DNA from: Lepturacanthus savala
Lineage: Eukaryota > Chordata > Actinopteri > Scombriformes > Trichiuridae
Direction of reading: 5' to 3'
Assembly (NCBI GenBank): GCA_030544235.1
Contig: CM060463.1
Span: 16,741,690-16,805,689 of the forward strand
Length of the DNA: 64,000 nt
The position numbers and the translations under genes are program-made. This document shows positions 11,090 through 24,209 of this stretch, in pieces; position 1 is the stretch's first letter; each line of letters starts with the position of its first letter. The notes beneath the pieces are model-generated. The model did no database searches and was not told where the DNA came from. It saw only the letters and a list, made by a program, of their open reading frames with translations.

Positions 11090-12474
11090 GATTAATTGAA
11101 CTGTTTAGAACATTTCAACGCAATTTTATTCCCACCATTTTCCATATTCACCCCCATTTGTGGAAGAAAAGCATAGCATTTTTTGGGGCGAAAGTCTGTG
11201 ACTAAACCATCAAATCTGATAAATGTTTAAATGATGAGCCATAGCAAAAAATACATATCTATATTTTCCAGCAACTCATTTTGATACAGCAGCTTCTCAA
11301 CATACATATAAGTACATACATATTAGTAGTGCATGTTTCTAAAGTAAACCAGCCTCCTTTAGTGAGAACTAAAAAATACCAAAAATGGACTAATTCTTTG
11401 CACTTTGCATTTTGAAATGCAATGCACAAAATGTTAAACACATTTACAGAAATTGACTTTTTCAATGTTTGTCTCTTTGTCTGCTTTTTTTCTGCTTCTC
11501 TGTGTTATATAATACAAGTACATAAATAAGAATAGACTTAAAAAAGGCTTGACATCTACAAGCTTCTACATCTAACTTCTGAACAAAGGATATCTATTAA
11601 AAATCCTTTAGACGGAGGTGAAGGAATGATACACAAGGAGAAGCAGGAGGGATGAAGACAAAATAGACAGAGAAGAAAACAAAAACAAAAAAATAATCAA
11701 AAAGATGAATTTAAAAGACAAACTAAAAGTGAGGTTTTTAGGATGATTTAAAAAGTTCTACAGGAGTGAGGAGGCTGAGGAGCTCAGACAGAAATCACTG
11801 GCGTCCCAAGGAGACACAGGCTGGGCTGTGGAACATTAACACTTCAATCTTCATTCATTTTGGTTCTCGGAGCATGACCATGCACAGCCTTAAAAATCAG
11901 TGAGCGAGACGCTCGTCATTTGAAGAGTTTAGAATGAACGTAACACTATTTTCTTAACCTTTCCACAAGAAAACACACAGAGACAAAAGTGAAACACTGT
12001 TTCCCTGCTCTAAAGGAAGCTGTGTGATGGTAAATATGCTACAGTTCATTTGAAACTGTGCATTTATGAATAGGAAACTCCGAAAACTCTGGATACCTGG
12101 TTAAGCACAACTTTTTTCTTTTCAAATATAAATCTCGAAATTATGAGCGGAGTCATTTTCATTGGATGATAATCAACCAGGTTGGGATTGCACTGTCAAG
12201 GAAAAGAGGCTGAGAAATTTCCAATTTGGGCTAAGTTAATTGCAGAAATTGTGTTTCCATCTAACAGCTCTTTTAATCGGAAAGATAAAAGAGTTGAAAA
12301 ACATTTGCAGCATCTCCAGGTTGGAGGAGGAAACAATAGATATGGGATTAAAGGAGGGATGCAGCAGGTAAAGACTGAGGAGATCTGATGATGGTGGAGG
12401 GAGGAAGTGTAAAATATAAGACATTGTGAGATACAGGGATATATCTCATGGTTACAGTACGTCACTCGTCAACT

Positions 12475-12475
<1 letters not shown>
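11090..12475. other. Gene-free stretch
   Basis: AT-rich unique sequence. Frames at 12182-12388 (plus) and 12196-12465 (minus) overlap on opposite strands and lack motifs. Confidence 0.5.

Positions 12476-12480
<5 letters not shown>

Positions 12481-12533
<53 letters not shown>
12481..12533. repeat. (GT)26 microsatellite
   Basis: Uninterrupted GT run; a CA run follows at 12865-12894 and a shorter TG run at 12701-12722. Confidence 0.97.
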
Positions 12534-12534
<1 letters not shown>

Positions 12535-12700
12535 AGTACTTGACGTTAAGGTGAGTTGATCAGTCGCAGGAAACTCCCCCGTACCTTCCACAATACGGGC
12601 TGTTTAAGGTCACTTTGTCCCCAAAGCAACAGAAACGTCAGTGAACACCCTGCCCACCCTTCCCCTAAACCCCTGCACCACTCAAACCAAATGCCACCAT

Positions 12701-12722
12701 CTGTGTGTGTGTGTGTGTGTGC
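12701..12722. repeat. (TG)~11 microsatellite running into GCGC-rich DNA
   Basis: TG units followed by GCGTGTGCCCGTGCGCATGC, alternating purine/pyrimidine with potential Z-DNA character. Confidence 0.9.
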
Positions 12723-12862
12723 GTGTGCCCGTGCGCATGCGCGTTTCTTGAACTTCGACAAATGCCACTGACCAGTGACAGCATCAAAACCAAACAACAG
12801 GGTCTTGGGTAGGGGTTTTCAGATCGTGTTAGGACTGTTGGCTTTACAGCAGAGTTCCCACA

Positions 12863-12864
<2 letters not shown>

Positions 12865-12894
<30 letters not shown>
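12865..12894. repeat. (CA)15 microsatellite
   Basis: CA run, extended imperfectly to about 12,918. Confidence 0.95.
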
Positions 12895-12896
<2 letters not shown>

Positions 12897-12919
12897 CACA
12901 CACACAAGCACACATACAT

Positions 12920-15900
12920 TGTCAACAGGTAACTGTCAGGGTAAACTGCCAACAATGGATTTCTTTTTCTGGTCATTTTGAAAAAATAAATAAATAAATA
13001 TAATAAGGTGACTGAAAATGACTTAAAATGTGCTTTTTAATTATTTTTTTTTATAAATTGCAAAAAGGGGACTTGGAGCTTCAAGCGATGTCTATGTGTT
13101 AAAGAGTGGATCTCCTCATCACACACAAACACACACACGTCTGAGTGGTCCTAGGGTGTTGAATTAATTGGATATTAGGTTATGAATTTGCTTAATATGT
13201 ATGTGTGTGTGTGCGTGTGTGTGTGCATGTAGATCCATGCCCTTTCTCATTTGCCTGCAGTGACAGGCTCGCCTCTTCTCGCTAATGCTAACACGCTGCT
13301 GCTTAGCTTCTAATTAAGATGTATGAGTCACCGTGTCTCTGTGTGTGTGTGTGTGTGTGTATGCATGTGCGTGTGTGTGTCTTGTCACCATAGTCTGCCA
13401 CAAATGAATGGTTCTGTCTGCGTTGTGTTTGGCAGGGTTGAGTGGTTTCGTGGCCAGGAACGTTGTCTAATTTAAGATGTCACACATGCTTGGTAGCTCA
13501 TGTGCGTAAACCTTTCACACACTCACTCTGTCGTAGTAACAGGCGACACACGACAGTCCAAAGGCCCCCCCCACACACACAGTGTCTTGTGCCACAGAGC
13601 AGAGCATCTTGATGGATAGACAGTTGAGCAAGGGGGTGTTGAGGAGAGACACACAGACAAACGTCATCTGTTTGTGAACCCACATGCACATGAATGTGCA
13701 AAAAAAAAAAAAAAAAGCAGCCACTGTGCCTCCGATTTCCCTGGCAGGATGATTACTACTTTTATCATCACACTAATCATCAATCATCATCCCACACACC
13801 ACATGGTCGTGGTCCCTAACTTTGGGATTTGCTTGTGAGCCTCCAGGTGAAAGCAAATAACAACGCTGAAGTCAGCTTTGGGTTCATTTCTTTTTCTCAT
13901 CCTAAAAGGGAGACATTTATGATTCACATGGAAAATGACATAGCAGATGCCACTGCGTTTTGTGTGCAGTAAATAGCATTCTGGACTAAAGCCACTAAAG
14001 TCTGTTACCATTGTCCACATTTGGTGAAATTTGGTATGAAAAATAAAAAGTACAAAAGTATTAAAATCCAATTGTAATGCTAACAGTTATTTAGAAGATA
14101 TTTTGTGTGTTGTCATCAAATGTGATGTGTTTAAATTCAGACCTGACGAACAAAGTTAAGGAATCACCAAAGTTGTTTCAAATCTGTGAGTAAAATTTAA
14201 ATTCATCAAGTATTTGTTGACTCTGAACCAAAAATATGTCAACATGCCGGTCATGCAAGAGATCCAGAATAATGGGAGTTTATCCAATTTGGACCATGAA
14301 TAACAACACATGTTCTTGTGCCAATAAACTTAGAAGTCAGGGACATATTTCACTGGATAAAGGAGGACTTTTGATGAAAAGTGGGGGTAAGAATTAATTC
14401 TTTTGGAGACTATCAGTGTCTGGCCTGAAATCCAATGGAAATCCATTCAATATTTGTCAACATGATCAAAGAGGTCAACTCCATTTAATGTACGTGCATG
14501 ATCACCCTATCAGTGCAAGAATGAATGCAAAATCAACCAATTGCAATATATTTTTTGAATAAGTAACTATTGTGCTATTTTCAGCCACAGAAGCTAATTC
14601 ATAAACAATTTGAAAGGGTATATTTCATCTTTAATTTTTTTACAAAATGAGTATGTAATCTTGTCTATAAATTGCCATTTAAAAAGCTGAGTATAGATTA
14701 AAATTGTTTTTCAAGACCCAAGGACACATTTAACTGGAAAAGTGATGATTTTAAGCATAGTTGTAAACAACTGCTTTTTTTACTTCATGAGAGGGAGTTG
14801 TATTCTAGCTGCTGCTGTAACTGCACATTGTCTCAGTATGGGAGTAAATAGGTTATCAGCATGGATGTATAATATAGCTGGATACGTTATGTGACCCATA
14901 GAGACAACACAGTAGAATCACCCCCCATGATGTTATGGGGCCTCCCATCATGCCCCGGGGTGATTAGGTGTAAATTGCGAACAAAACTCACATTTGAGTC
15001 ATTTAATTCACTTGCTGACAACATTAAAAAATGTTCGAATAAAAATAAATAAATAAATAAAAAATAATTAATTAATAAAAAACCCATCCTTGCTCACACA
15101 GGCACAACCACGCTGTCACACAACTGTGATGTCACGCTGGGAATAGAGAGTTTTCTAGAGCTTTTGACGGATAAAAAGCCCAGGACTTAAAAATATGGAA
15201 TACTAAGATTTGTAATTAACAGGGCTTATAGCTGGGGTTGTCCTGCCAACAGTTTTATCGGCTTCTCTTTTACTATTGCTGTCTGTGGGAAAAATGCTTT
15301 TTGGGTCACACAGGATTTTTTGTTGCAGTACTACGAGTGGCCACTGGGAAAAATCTGCACATCTGCTGACAGACGATGCCCTATCCAGGTTTTACTATTG
15401 TTATCATATTCAGCCATCTTGTTTTACTGAGTCAGTGTGTTTATAGTAGCTTTGGATTGCGTTAATTTACCATTATAATGGCAAATTATTGCATCTTGCT
15501 CTATTGCATCCTCGTCCTAACAGAAAAACAAACATTGCTGTCTTCTGTGCTGGTGTTTAACTGGCTCTTAATTGTATGGCTGCAGACCGTCATGTATGTA
15601 ACTGTACACATGTAAAGTTTACTCTGGGTCAGACAATGCACCAGGATCCATTGTATTTCTATTGTTAAGTTGGACCTGGTTCCCTCTGACTACATCACTT
15701 ACGGTAATGGGTTTTCAAAAACTATCGCAGAAAAACACTCCAAAACCCTAAATAGTGAATTTAGATTAAAATGTGTACAATATTTTTCTAAGCATTGGTT
15801 AAGTGAGGTTCTAACCTGAAATATGCGCTTTAACAGCTAAAGAAAAATAGAAAAAAAAGCTTCAAACTACAAAACACTTCTGAAGAGAGCTTGCTTCACC

Positions 15901-16600
15901 AGAACCTTTCTATCAAAGCAGGACTTGATTCTAGGATATGTATCACACAACAAGCTTCAGTGATTCATGATTTTTTTTTCAATAATCATTGTTGGCATTC
16001 TTTGCCTTTGTTCAACAGTTGAAAGTTTAGAAAGACACAGGAAACAGAGGTGGAGAAGAAAGACTATGATGTGCAAAGGAGATTGGCAGCCAGACTCCAA
16101 TCATGGACGTTGTGGTTATGTGGTACTTTAAACCATCTATAATCTGATATATATAAATATACGAACAGGACATATTATTGGTTTTAAGTATATAAAAAAA
16201 ATAACCTCATATAGTTTTATCTCTCGAGCTTCTCTCTGGAGCTCTAAAAAGAACAGGTTGTGAATATGTGCTGTGCACATTTTTCCGGTGATGGAAGATT
16301 TTAAAACCTATATCTATAGTACCTTCTAAATCAAAAGGCAATTAAAAGCTCACATTCTACATTATGGGACCTTCAAACATATAATGTATGGATCTTGCTG
16401 ACAGTGCAACAAGACTTGATTCACACACAAAAAAAGTTACAGAAGTTAGAGCTGTTTCTAACAATCACAGTTTAACAGCTATCTTGCCATTTTTAAAGGA
16501 GCCATATTATTAAAAAAATAAACACTTTTTCTAGTGTTACTAAAACCTGGTTGTGATGTCACAACAGGGGTTTAAGTTAATAGTAACCAACCCTGAATCC
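12920..16600. other. Gene-free stretch with short TG patches and one inverted repeat
   Basis: Short TG/CA patches near 13,200-13,230, 13,341-13,378 and 13,120-13,138, and A17 near 13,700. 14,914-14,967 is a palindromic block listed separately. 13,261-13,330 is a non-repetitive segment containing TAATTAAG. 16,150-16,260 shares short phrases with 38,150-38,220 in the opposite orientation. No gene recognised. Confidence 0.5.
14914..14967. repeat. Imperfect inverted repeat (hairpin)
   Basis: The left arm AATCACCCCCCATGATG and the right arm CATCATGCCCCGGGGTGATT are complementary over most of their length around a short GGGGCC-containing loop. It could be a foldback transposon remnant. No TA or 8-bp duplication was identified. 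Confidence 0.55.
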
Positions 16601-16606
16601 ATGTAT

Positions 16607-16803
16607 CAGTGGGCAATCCTGGTCCTGGAGGACCTGTGTCAGTTCAGGGGTTTGTTCCAACCAAGCAGTGACATGATTCTACTAATGAATGTCCTTAGCA
16701 AAGGTTCTAATGGTTGATTAGTAGAATCAGGTGTGTCACTGCTTGGTTGGAACAAAAACCTGCATCCACACAGGCCCTCCAGGACCAGGATTGCCCACCC
16801 CTG
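16607..16803. mobile_element. Foldback hAT-like MITE, copy A (197 bp)
   Basis: The termini GGCAATCCTGGTCCTGGAGG and CCTCCAGGACCAGGATTGCC are perfect 20-bp inverted repeats. Inner blocks are also paired: GTTCCAACCAAGCAGTGACA against GTGTCACTGCTTGGTTGGAAC, and TGATTCTACTAAT against ATTAGTAGAATCA. The whole element can therefore fold as one hairpin. The outer end CCCACCCCTG matches copies B and C. It contains no coding sequence and depends on a transposase elsewhere (inference). Target duplications here are not clear. Confidence 0.8.
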
Positions 16804-16809
16804 ATATAG

Positions 16810-19800
16810 ATATAGAAGGCAGACTGCATTGCTGCTACAAGACTATGTTCTTTTTGACCTTAAAAGCAGGATAATTAAAAATAAGAGTCCAGTAAAATTT
16901 AAATATTAACCTCTAAAAGCTCATCTACTCAAAATTATCTTTTATATATGATTTAAGCTTCATTGGGCAGAAAGATGTATGTGCAGTTTGACATTAGAAA
17001 TGGTTTTCACATTTATCTGCTGAAAGTGGAAACTTTCTCCATGCTCTTGAAAATCCAATTTTAAGGGGTTTGATTACGAGCAGGATTTCTAACCTTCAGA
17101 AATAGTTTTGAGCCAGTCTTGGTCCAACATAAACAAGTGTGATGTGGAAAAACTTGAAGTTTCCAAGGAAGACCAAGAACGAGCTTTACAGTCAAGTTGA
17201 ACACTTTTTAAAACTGTTTTTTTAAAACAACATGGCTCTGTTTTTTAAAGGGCAACCACTTGTGTAGTCATATGTTTTGAAATTTGAATGAGGGACGAGT
17301 AGAAATCATTTCAAGGTTATGGAAAATACAAATCAGACACACATTATTCAAAGTAGAGTATTTTACATACATTTTAATCATGTCTGAAGGGGATCTTTAA
17401 CTTATAAAACAACTTCAAAGCTAATCCAATGTGAATTGAACTATTGCAGCTGCAATACTCACAAAAATAAAACATGTCACAAACAGCAGTGGCTCAATTT
17501 CCTGGTCCAATCTCATGATGTGGGTGAATTTATTGCTGCAGAGGAAAATGTATAATAAATCGCCTGAGGTGAATTTTATATTGATTTTGTCGTGTCTAGT
17601 TGCGTTTTTGCATTAACTTTGTATGTGATCTAATTGCGCAAACCCATTTTGTGTCTTTCAGTATGAGTACACCTTCATAGGAACAGTATCATCAGTCAAG
17701 AATGTCTCTACCTGGCCAGAAAATGCCTTGACAATATACACGACGCAGAAACATATGTTAACTTTCGTTGGATGCGTCACATCTGAGGAATGTGACGGAT
17801 CTGACAGCTGAATCGAGTCCCTACTGTACTTGCCAGACTGTTTATATGCCACTGTGGAGTTTGTTTTTTTTTGTTTCTGTTGTGGCTGTTTTACACCTCT
17901 GAGGCAGGCTGCTGCCAGGAGGCTGACTACCCAGCTGGTACGTCACTACCCGACAGGGAGCCTTTAAACAAGCGCGCCCACGCACAAACAAACAAATGCG
18001 CCTCCTCCCTTTCATTCCACTTTCATATCTTCCTCTCGGCGTGTACCGCAGGCGTAACTCACTGATTCCGCACGGCTACGTTTTCCTGGTGATTTTCAGA
18101 CTTCAAACATACGTGTATGCAAATCAGCGATTCAAACTATCTTCTTTTTCCTTGTGTCTCTCCATTGTTCTCTATGAGAGATTTTATGTCGTCTGCTGTA
18201 TTACAATGTTTAATCAAAGGCCTTTCTGTTTTGCAGCGTGCTCACAAAAAGAAACAACCATCTGTTAGATAGAAAAGTAAGTGCAAAATCTTTTTTTTTT
18301 TTGACAGGCCTCTGAGACGTTTCACTGAATGTTGGATGTAGCATTTGAAAGAATCTGATGAGGAGAAAGTTGTTGATTTGTTGAGTCAGTTGAAGCTCTG
18401 CTGGGCCTTTGCATCTGTTGTGTTTTTTGCTTCTTTTCCAACTTTGTTGCCAAATCTTTTTTTTTTTCTTTTTTTTTGAAGCAACTAAAGTATTTAAATA
18501 ACTGATTAATATCTGACAAGAAGTCATTGGATTGTTTTCCATGCTGTCTGGACACCAAAGACACAAATTCATACACACGGCAAGTGTGTGTTATGACATT
18601 TGGACAAATATTTGCATTCTGCATCAATCTTTCACTTTCCAGCTACACTGTACTTTTCAATTTATCTCCCTGCCATGGTTTATTTTGATATGTTCTGATG
18701 ATTCAAAGACATTTAAGATATCCAATGATGTCAGCAGGGTTGAATTTTCCACTGAGTGGGCAGAATTTCTGGCCAATCAACAAGAGAGATTAACTTGTTT
18801 GTACTGAGCGGCCCTGGATATTTTTAAGATATACAGATATTTTATCTTTAAGATCTAAATATTGCCGTTATGGACCAAGCGGTGAGGCAATGAGGAAGTA
18901 GATGTTTGGCTGCAAATCTGCATATTTATTGACCCAAGATTTACAAGAAAAAAACGTTCTAAGCCAAAAGTATAATAGCTAAGAGACATGACCTCCATTT
19001 TTTCACGACCCTGCGATCACATGAATTCCTGTGTAATCACCAATATGGCGCACATTTTTGCAATGCAGCATATTTCCTAATATGTCCCATAATTCTTGCA
19101 AAATAAACCCAAAATACCACCCATTTTTCACAAAATCCATATATCATTTCTACAGCTCCTGCTGGTGGCAGTTTATTTGAACACACACATGCAATCATTT
19201 TCTTTTCTGTTACATGAAAGTGGAGGGAAACACTGCCACAGCTCACTTATCGGAAATGCTTCTTCTTTTTTTCCAACTACTCTTTAAAGACAACAACTGA
19301 CCATCGGAGCCCTGAATGCCGACACTTGAAACAAGCCAATCGAAACCAGCATTATATTATACTGTTGTATGTTTTTTTGCGGTACAATGTGTGTTTTTTC
19401 AAGACTTTTACGCCGCTATCTGCTCTTTAGATGCCTCCCTCATTTCATCTGCCTTCCTTATCGCTGCTCCTGCCACTATGTATCTTTCGCTATCTTCTGC
19501 TAGGAAGTTACATAGCTCCGCTACATCACTTCAATCCACACTCAAGAGTGTGCCAGGTAAGTGTGCACAGCGCACTACATTTTCACACCCTTCATAGCGT
19601 GAACACATTTATATTCTTAAAATATTAAGTGTAATTGCAAAAGTATGTGGTTTGGGACAACGCATCAGTGTTCTATTTATCTTTGGGTCTTAAACCTATT
19701 TGAATTCAAATTTAAAAATTAAAATGCATTAACAGAAAGGCTTTTTCATTTCAAAGTCATAGCTGTATTATTTGACTCATAAATCAAACTAATATATAAA

Positions 19801-20255
19801 TATTCCAAATGACGTTTTCACTTCCTTCTTCAAGACTGCTCATTCTGTGAATTAATTAAAAAGAAAATACAAACTGAGAAATGTTTTATGCTTTATCCTT
19901 TTTATGCTCACTCCAAAAAAAGTGTCTCAATAATCAGTATGAGTTGGCAATCTGAGGAAATACTCGAGATTTTGGCTGTGTACTCTGCTGCCTCAGATAC
20001 CGACGATAATGCAGTTGCAGTGACTGGTGAAGTTGGCTCGTTATTGGATATTGACTTGACTTATCTTTTCTCATGATTTGACCTTTGACAAGGAAACAGC
20101 ATCTCAACACTATCAACCTACCGTCATTCGTTGTGGTCCTTGTTAGGGACAGTCTGCTGATTACATGTTTCACTATGAAATGATTGAGGACAATTCTTCA
20201 CCAAAAATAAATGACTTTTACCTACTCTGTTTGCTGAAGTACATCATATTCACAA
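16810..20255. other. Gene-free stretch
   Basis: Mostly unique AT-rich DNA with T/A runs at 18,289-18,302 and 18,456-18,478. A good splice acceptor precedes a 49-codon open frame at 17,662-17,811, and a consensus donor (CAG|GTAAGT) lies near 19,557. Neither is joined to anything recognisable, so no gene is called. Confidence 0.45.
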
Positions 20256-20261
20256 TGCTCT

Positions 20262-20456
20262 AAATACTACAGGTGAGATTTTAGTGAAAAAATATTTAAA
20301 TTGATGTAATATGCATTTAATAAACTAAAATAATAAACAATGTTTTAAAAAGGGCTATTAATTGATTTTTACTAAATATTTACAGGTATTAAATGTACTA
20401 TGGCCATATAAAATATAAAATATTCACTAAAACCTTACCTGTAGTATGTAGTATTT
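20262..20456. repeat. Foldback repeat, possible MITE (~195 bp)
   Basis: The left arm AAATACTACAGGTGAG with TTTTAGTGAA is complementary to the right block TTCACTAAAACCTTACCTGTAGTA followed by GTAGTATTT. Arms of about 30 bp with few mismatches enclose AT-rich DNA. No target duplication or transposase. Confidence 0.5.
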
Positions 20457-20741
20457 GTCCTAGACATTCTTTTATTAAAATAAAGAAATTGCACATTCAA
20501 AATGATTGAAGCTGTTTCCTATTTTAAATTAATCAACTCTGTTCATACCTTATCAGTTAGAGGACTTAGAGGAGATAGCCAGTCAGACGGTTCTATTGGA
20601 GCAGCAGAAGGTTCTTGATGCTGCAGCATCACTGTGAGTTTGGCTGCTGAGGTGGAGGCAACAGGAGGATTTACAAGGGTGCGACTGAGGAATCTCAGCA
20701 GTGTGTCTAAAGAGAGAAAAGGAGAATGTGACACCAATATA

Positions 20742-20800
20742 ATGATAATATTATATTATATTATATATATTATTATATAATATTATATTATAATTCATAA
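20742..20800. repeat. (ATATT)-type AT-only palindromic tract
   Basis: Alternating ATAATATTATATTATA blocks, self-complementary. Confidence 0.8.
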
Positions 20801-20894
20801 TAAACACATTATTTCAAGAATAAAGTGAAATAATATAAATGAAAAACCCAAGAAATACATGTATGATGTAGACTATACTGTACCATATAATATA

Positions 20895-20895
<1 letters not shown>

Positions 20896-20972
<77 letters not shown>
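20896..20972. repeat. Compound (CT)17(TA)~21 microsatellite
   Basis: CT run 20,896-20,929 followed directly by a TA run 20,930-20,972. Confidence 0.97.
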
Positions 20973-20973
<1 letters not shown>

Positions 20974-20979
20974 CTAACA

Positions 20980-21595
20980 AAACACTTTTATTATTTTAAT
21001 TTTGAATCAGTGGTTTTAGTTTGTTTTTTTGTTATTTTGTCATTTTCTTCACATTTTAATTTTGTCACAGAATGAGCAGTCCTCAAAAAGAAAATTAAAA
21101 GGCAGTCTGAAATACTGATTGATTATTAATTGTCAATAAATGCAGCTCCAATCTGAAAGTAAAAAAAGATATTTGTAATCTGTTTTAATTTGTAATAGTA
21201 TACTGTATATGCAGAGATAACCGGCATGCAGTCAAAGTCATGGATGTTCTTGCCGAGTGTATTGTCCAAACACAAACTCTGAGTCAGTATCGGCAAGTAC
21301 TCAAATGCAAGTACTTGTGCAGCACATTTTTGGGGAAAAAAAAGTGGCATCTTTGCGTCCCTAAGGCAAATATATTAAAACACTGACATTAAGGGATGTG
21401 AAATGTACAAAAGCACAGAGGCTCTGCTTTAGGCATTGAAACTACTAAACCTGACGAGATTCACATTTATGCTGTGTAGCCTCCACTGTAGTAGTATCCG
21501 GGCAGGAATCGCAATTTGCTACTGTCAGCTGTGAGGAAAATGTTCTGCTTCTGAAGACAAAGTCCACATATACTATAAATCCTTATAATGCTGTT
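20980..21595. other. Gene-free stretch
   Basis: AT-rich, no feature recognised. Confidence 0.5.
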
Positions 21596-21599
21596 ATCC

Positions 21600-21906
21600 T
21601 ATTTAATGCTGTACTCTGCACTTTCTTCCTTGTTGTAATGTATTGTGTTTCATCCTGTACATACAACATCTATTCCAAGCCTGTCCGTCCTGGAAGAGGG
21701 ATCCTTCCTCTATTACTCTTCCCGAGGTTTCTTCCTTTTTTCCCCTCCCTGTTAAAGGGGTTTTCTTGGGAGGTTTTCCTCGTACAGTGTGAGGGTCTGA
21801 GGATAAGGGGATGTTGTTTTGCTGCTGTTCAAACTGAAAATCCCCCTGAGGCGAATCTTTGATTTGTGACTTTGAGCTATTCAAATAAAACTGACTTGAC
21901 TTGACA
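21600..21906 (+). repeat. Teleost LINE/SINE-type retroposon 3' end
   Basis: The order of phrases is that of a very common fish retroposon tail: CCTGTCCGTCCTGGAAGAGG, CCGAGGTTTCTTCC, a GTTAAAGGGGTTTTCTTGGG block, GTGAGGGTCTGAGG, CCCCTGAGGCGAA, and a terminal AATAAAACTGACTTGACTTGAC with a short GACTT repeat. It has no ORF. The exact family needs a Repbase or Dfam comparison. Confidence 0.7.
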
Positions 21907-21909
21907 AAG

Positions 21910-23880
21910 TGTAAACATCGTACAGACGGGGTTTTTTAAGACAAGCAAGGCTGTAGTGGAGAAAACAAACAGGATTTAATTCAACAAAACATATATAAAA
22001 CCAAATTGAGGCTATTAATGCACATAAATGTGATATTGTAACACCTAATTTAGCATAATATTTGTAATCAAGATCACTGTAGTTGTTTTTGAGCTGACCA
22101 ATTAATGAGCTACTAACCTTTTTTCCACTATGTTATTAGTGTGGATTATTGATTAACTACCAATTAGAAACAAACCAACTAAGCAGGCAATGGACATCAA
22201 TATGAAATCAAAAAGATGTTGGGCTCTATCTAAATGACGTTACATTTTAGTCCAAAATAAACATCAAAATCCAAAGTTGGTCTGACATCAAAGTCAATAT
22301 GAAAACAACAACATCTAAGGATGTTAGAATTTCATGTTTTATGGATGTTAATATTATGATTAGGATTATGGATTAACATTATGCATATGCATTATGCTAA
22401 CTAAAAAAATACTTAAAACCAACAAATTAAATTAAATTAAAAACTAATTAACATCATTAGTGGTCTGTTCTTCATCAATTTAAGGTGGCACTACACATTA
22501 TCATCTGACATCACGACCAACATTCAATCAAATATCGACATCAAATGAGATCAGTGGCCAGCTGAGACTCTGGTTTGGTTTTTGGTAAGAAGAAGCTCCA
22601 GCTCTGTCAGGATTACAGCCGTCTCTATAGTGGGAGGCTCAACTACAGAATAGAGGAAATGTGGTTCTATTTTTCTGCCCAGTGACACAGCCTCCTTTGG
22701 AAAACACTAGACGTTGCCACTGTGTCACCAGTAGAAACATCTCTAAATAAATGGTGATACATCCATCTATTCAGAAAAAGGGCGAATGACTCAAACTTTC
22801 CATCTGACACAACGTATTGAACTCCTATATAGCTGAGTCCTCAGCCCCGTCAGGCATCCTACTCTAAGTACATGTACTCAAGACCTTTTCATAAACCACT
22901 GGTAGTTCCATCAGTATCCCACATTAGAATCTTTACTAAAGATTTTGTATCCAGCACAGATATGTGGTGTGCACATGTCGATGTGCAAAATCTCTTATGT
23001 CTAGAATGGCAACAGTTTTGTTCCATCTTGAAGAAAATCTGTTTATCTATAAGATTACATTTTTTTTTTACTGTCAATGACATTACAGTGCCATTAGTAT
23101 TTATTATAGTATTTGAACCCAAACCCTGTCCCTAAACCTAACCAAGTGTTTTTGTGCCTAACCCTAACCAGACCATAACCACAGCTTCTGCCATCTTGTG
23201 TAGCAGATTCCATGGATTATGGACAAGGAATATTTGTGAAAAACACAACTTTTTGTAAGATATAGAAACCATTTCATGCTTTACTATCATGAGTTGAATG
23301 CAGGTGGGCACTTGTCAATCTCCCATAATGCCTTCCTGGTTGCAGAATACCATGTGATGCAGACACTTTTATCCCTTCATTTCATCTTTTAAAAGACAAT
23401 TATAATATTAATCTGTCACAATTCTTATTGTCCCTAATCCATCCATTTATAAAAGTAGTAAACGTGTTAATAACTATGTCCATATATATTTTATACATCC
23501 ACACACTGAGTTTTGAGTAAAAAACTTTGATTGAATAAAGGTGATGTGACTGTGGTATGTTTACATATTTTGCCTGTTTTATGACATCTTACAAGCATCT
23601 GAACAACCTGAATTTGCTTTCTGGGGATCAATAAAGTATTTCCCATTCTGAATATCCACAGTGTAGGGGTTCCCAGTGGGGGTCTTGAATCTCAGGCTCT
23701 CAGTTGCCAACCCACTGCACCAAGCAGTCAGCTGAATGTTTAACGCATTGGCGGCAGGCCAGCAAATCCAGTCATCGGTCTTATTATCTAGGATAGTTAA
23801 ATGCCAAAGATGCCCAGCAAATGTCGCCATTTTCACTGTATCAAACACTTTGAAAGAGTTTTCAACACAATTGCTTCTAA
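21910..23880. other. Gene-free stretch with a telomere-like patch
   Basis: 23,113-23,172 has degenerate CCTAAACCTAACC / CCTAACCCTAACC repeats, a common interstitial motif in fish DNA and not evidence of a chromosome end. 23,620-23,640 (GGGGATCAATAAAGTATTT) resembles a LINE (Rex3/RTE-like) 3' tail. No gene. Confidence 0.5.
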
Positions 23881-23884
23881 TGAT

Positions 23885-24200
23885 TCAGAAGCGACACGGT
23901 GGAGCAGGGGTTAGCGCTGTTGCCCCACAGCAAGAAGGTCGATACCTCCTTTCTGAGTGGAGTTTGTATGTTCTCCCCATGTTTTCTTGGGTTTTCATCA
24001 GGTTCTCTAGCTTCCTCCCACAGTCCAAAAACACACACTCTCCTAGGTGTGAGTGTGTGAGTGAAAGGTGTGTATGCCCCACGATTGGCTGGTGACCATC
24101 TGGGGTGTATGCCTGCCTCTCGTCTGTAATGTGCTGGGATTGGCTTCAGCAGATCCCTGTGAGTATGAGTATAGAAGATGAATGAATGAATGATTCAGAA
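23885..24200 (+). repeat. SINE-like interspersed repeat ending in (GAAT)n, plus orientation
   Basis: Starts GCGACACGGTGGAGCAGGGG then TTAGCGCTGTTGCC and CACAGCAAGAAGGTCG (a tRNA-like head). It continues through GTGGAGTTTGTATGTTCTCC and ends GATGAATGAATGAATGA. The wording matches a repeat family abundant in teleosts. A reverse copy lies at 49,320-49,566. Protein-like frames here are artefacts. Confidence 0.75.
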
Positions 24201-24209
24201 GATTTAGGA

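Noticed and set aside
18289..18480. Poly-T runs as retroposon tails
   Set aside because: No retroposon body or target duplication could be linked to them.
19316..19597. Exon ending at a perfect CAG|GTAAGT donor
   Set aside because: No acceptor-linked frame or recognisable protein; a single donor consensus is expected by chance in this length.
23108..23172. Telomere-like CCTAACCCTAA repeats as a sign of a chromosome end
   Set aside because: The repeats are short and degenerate, and such phrases are common inside fish chromosomes.
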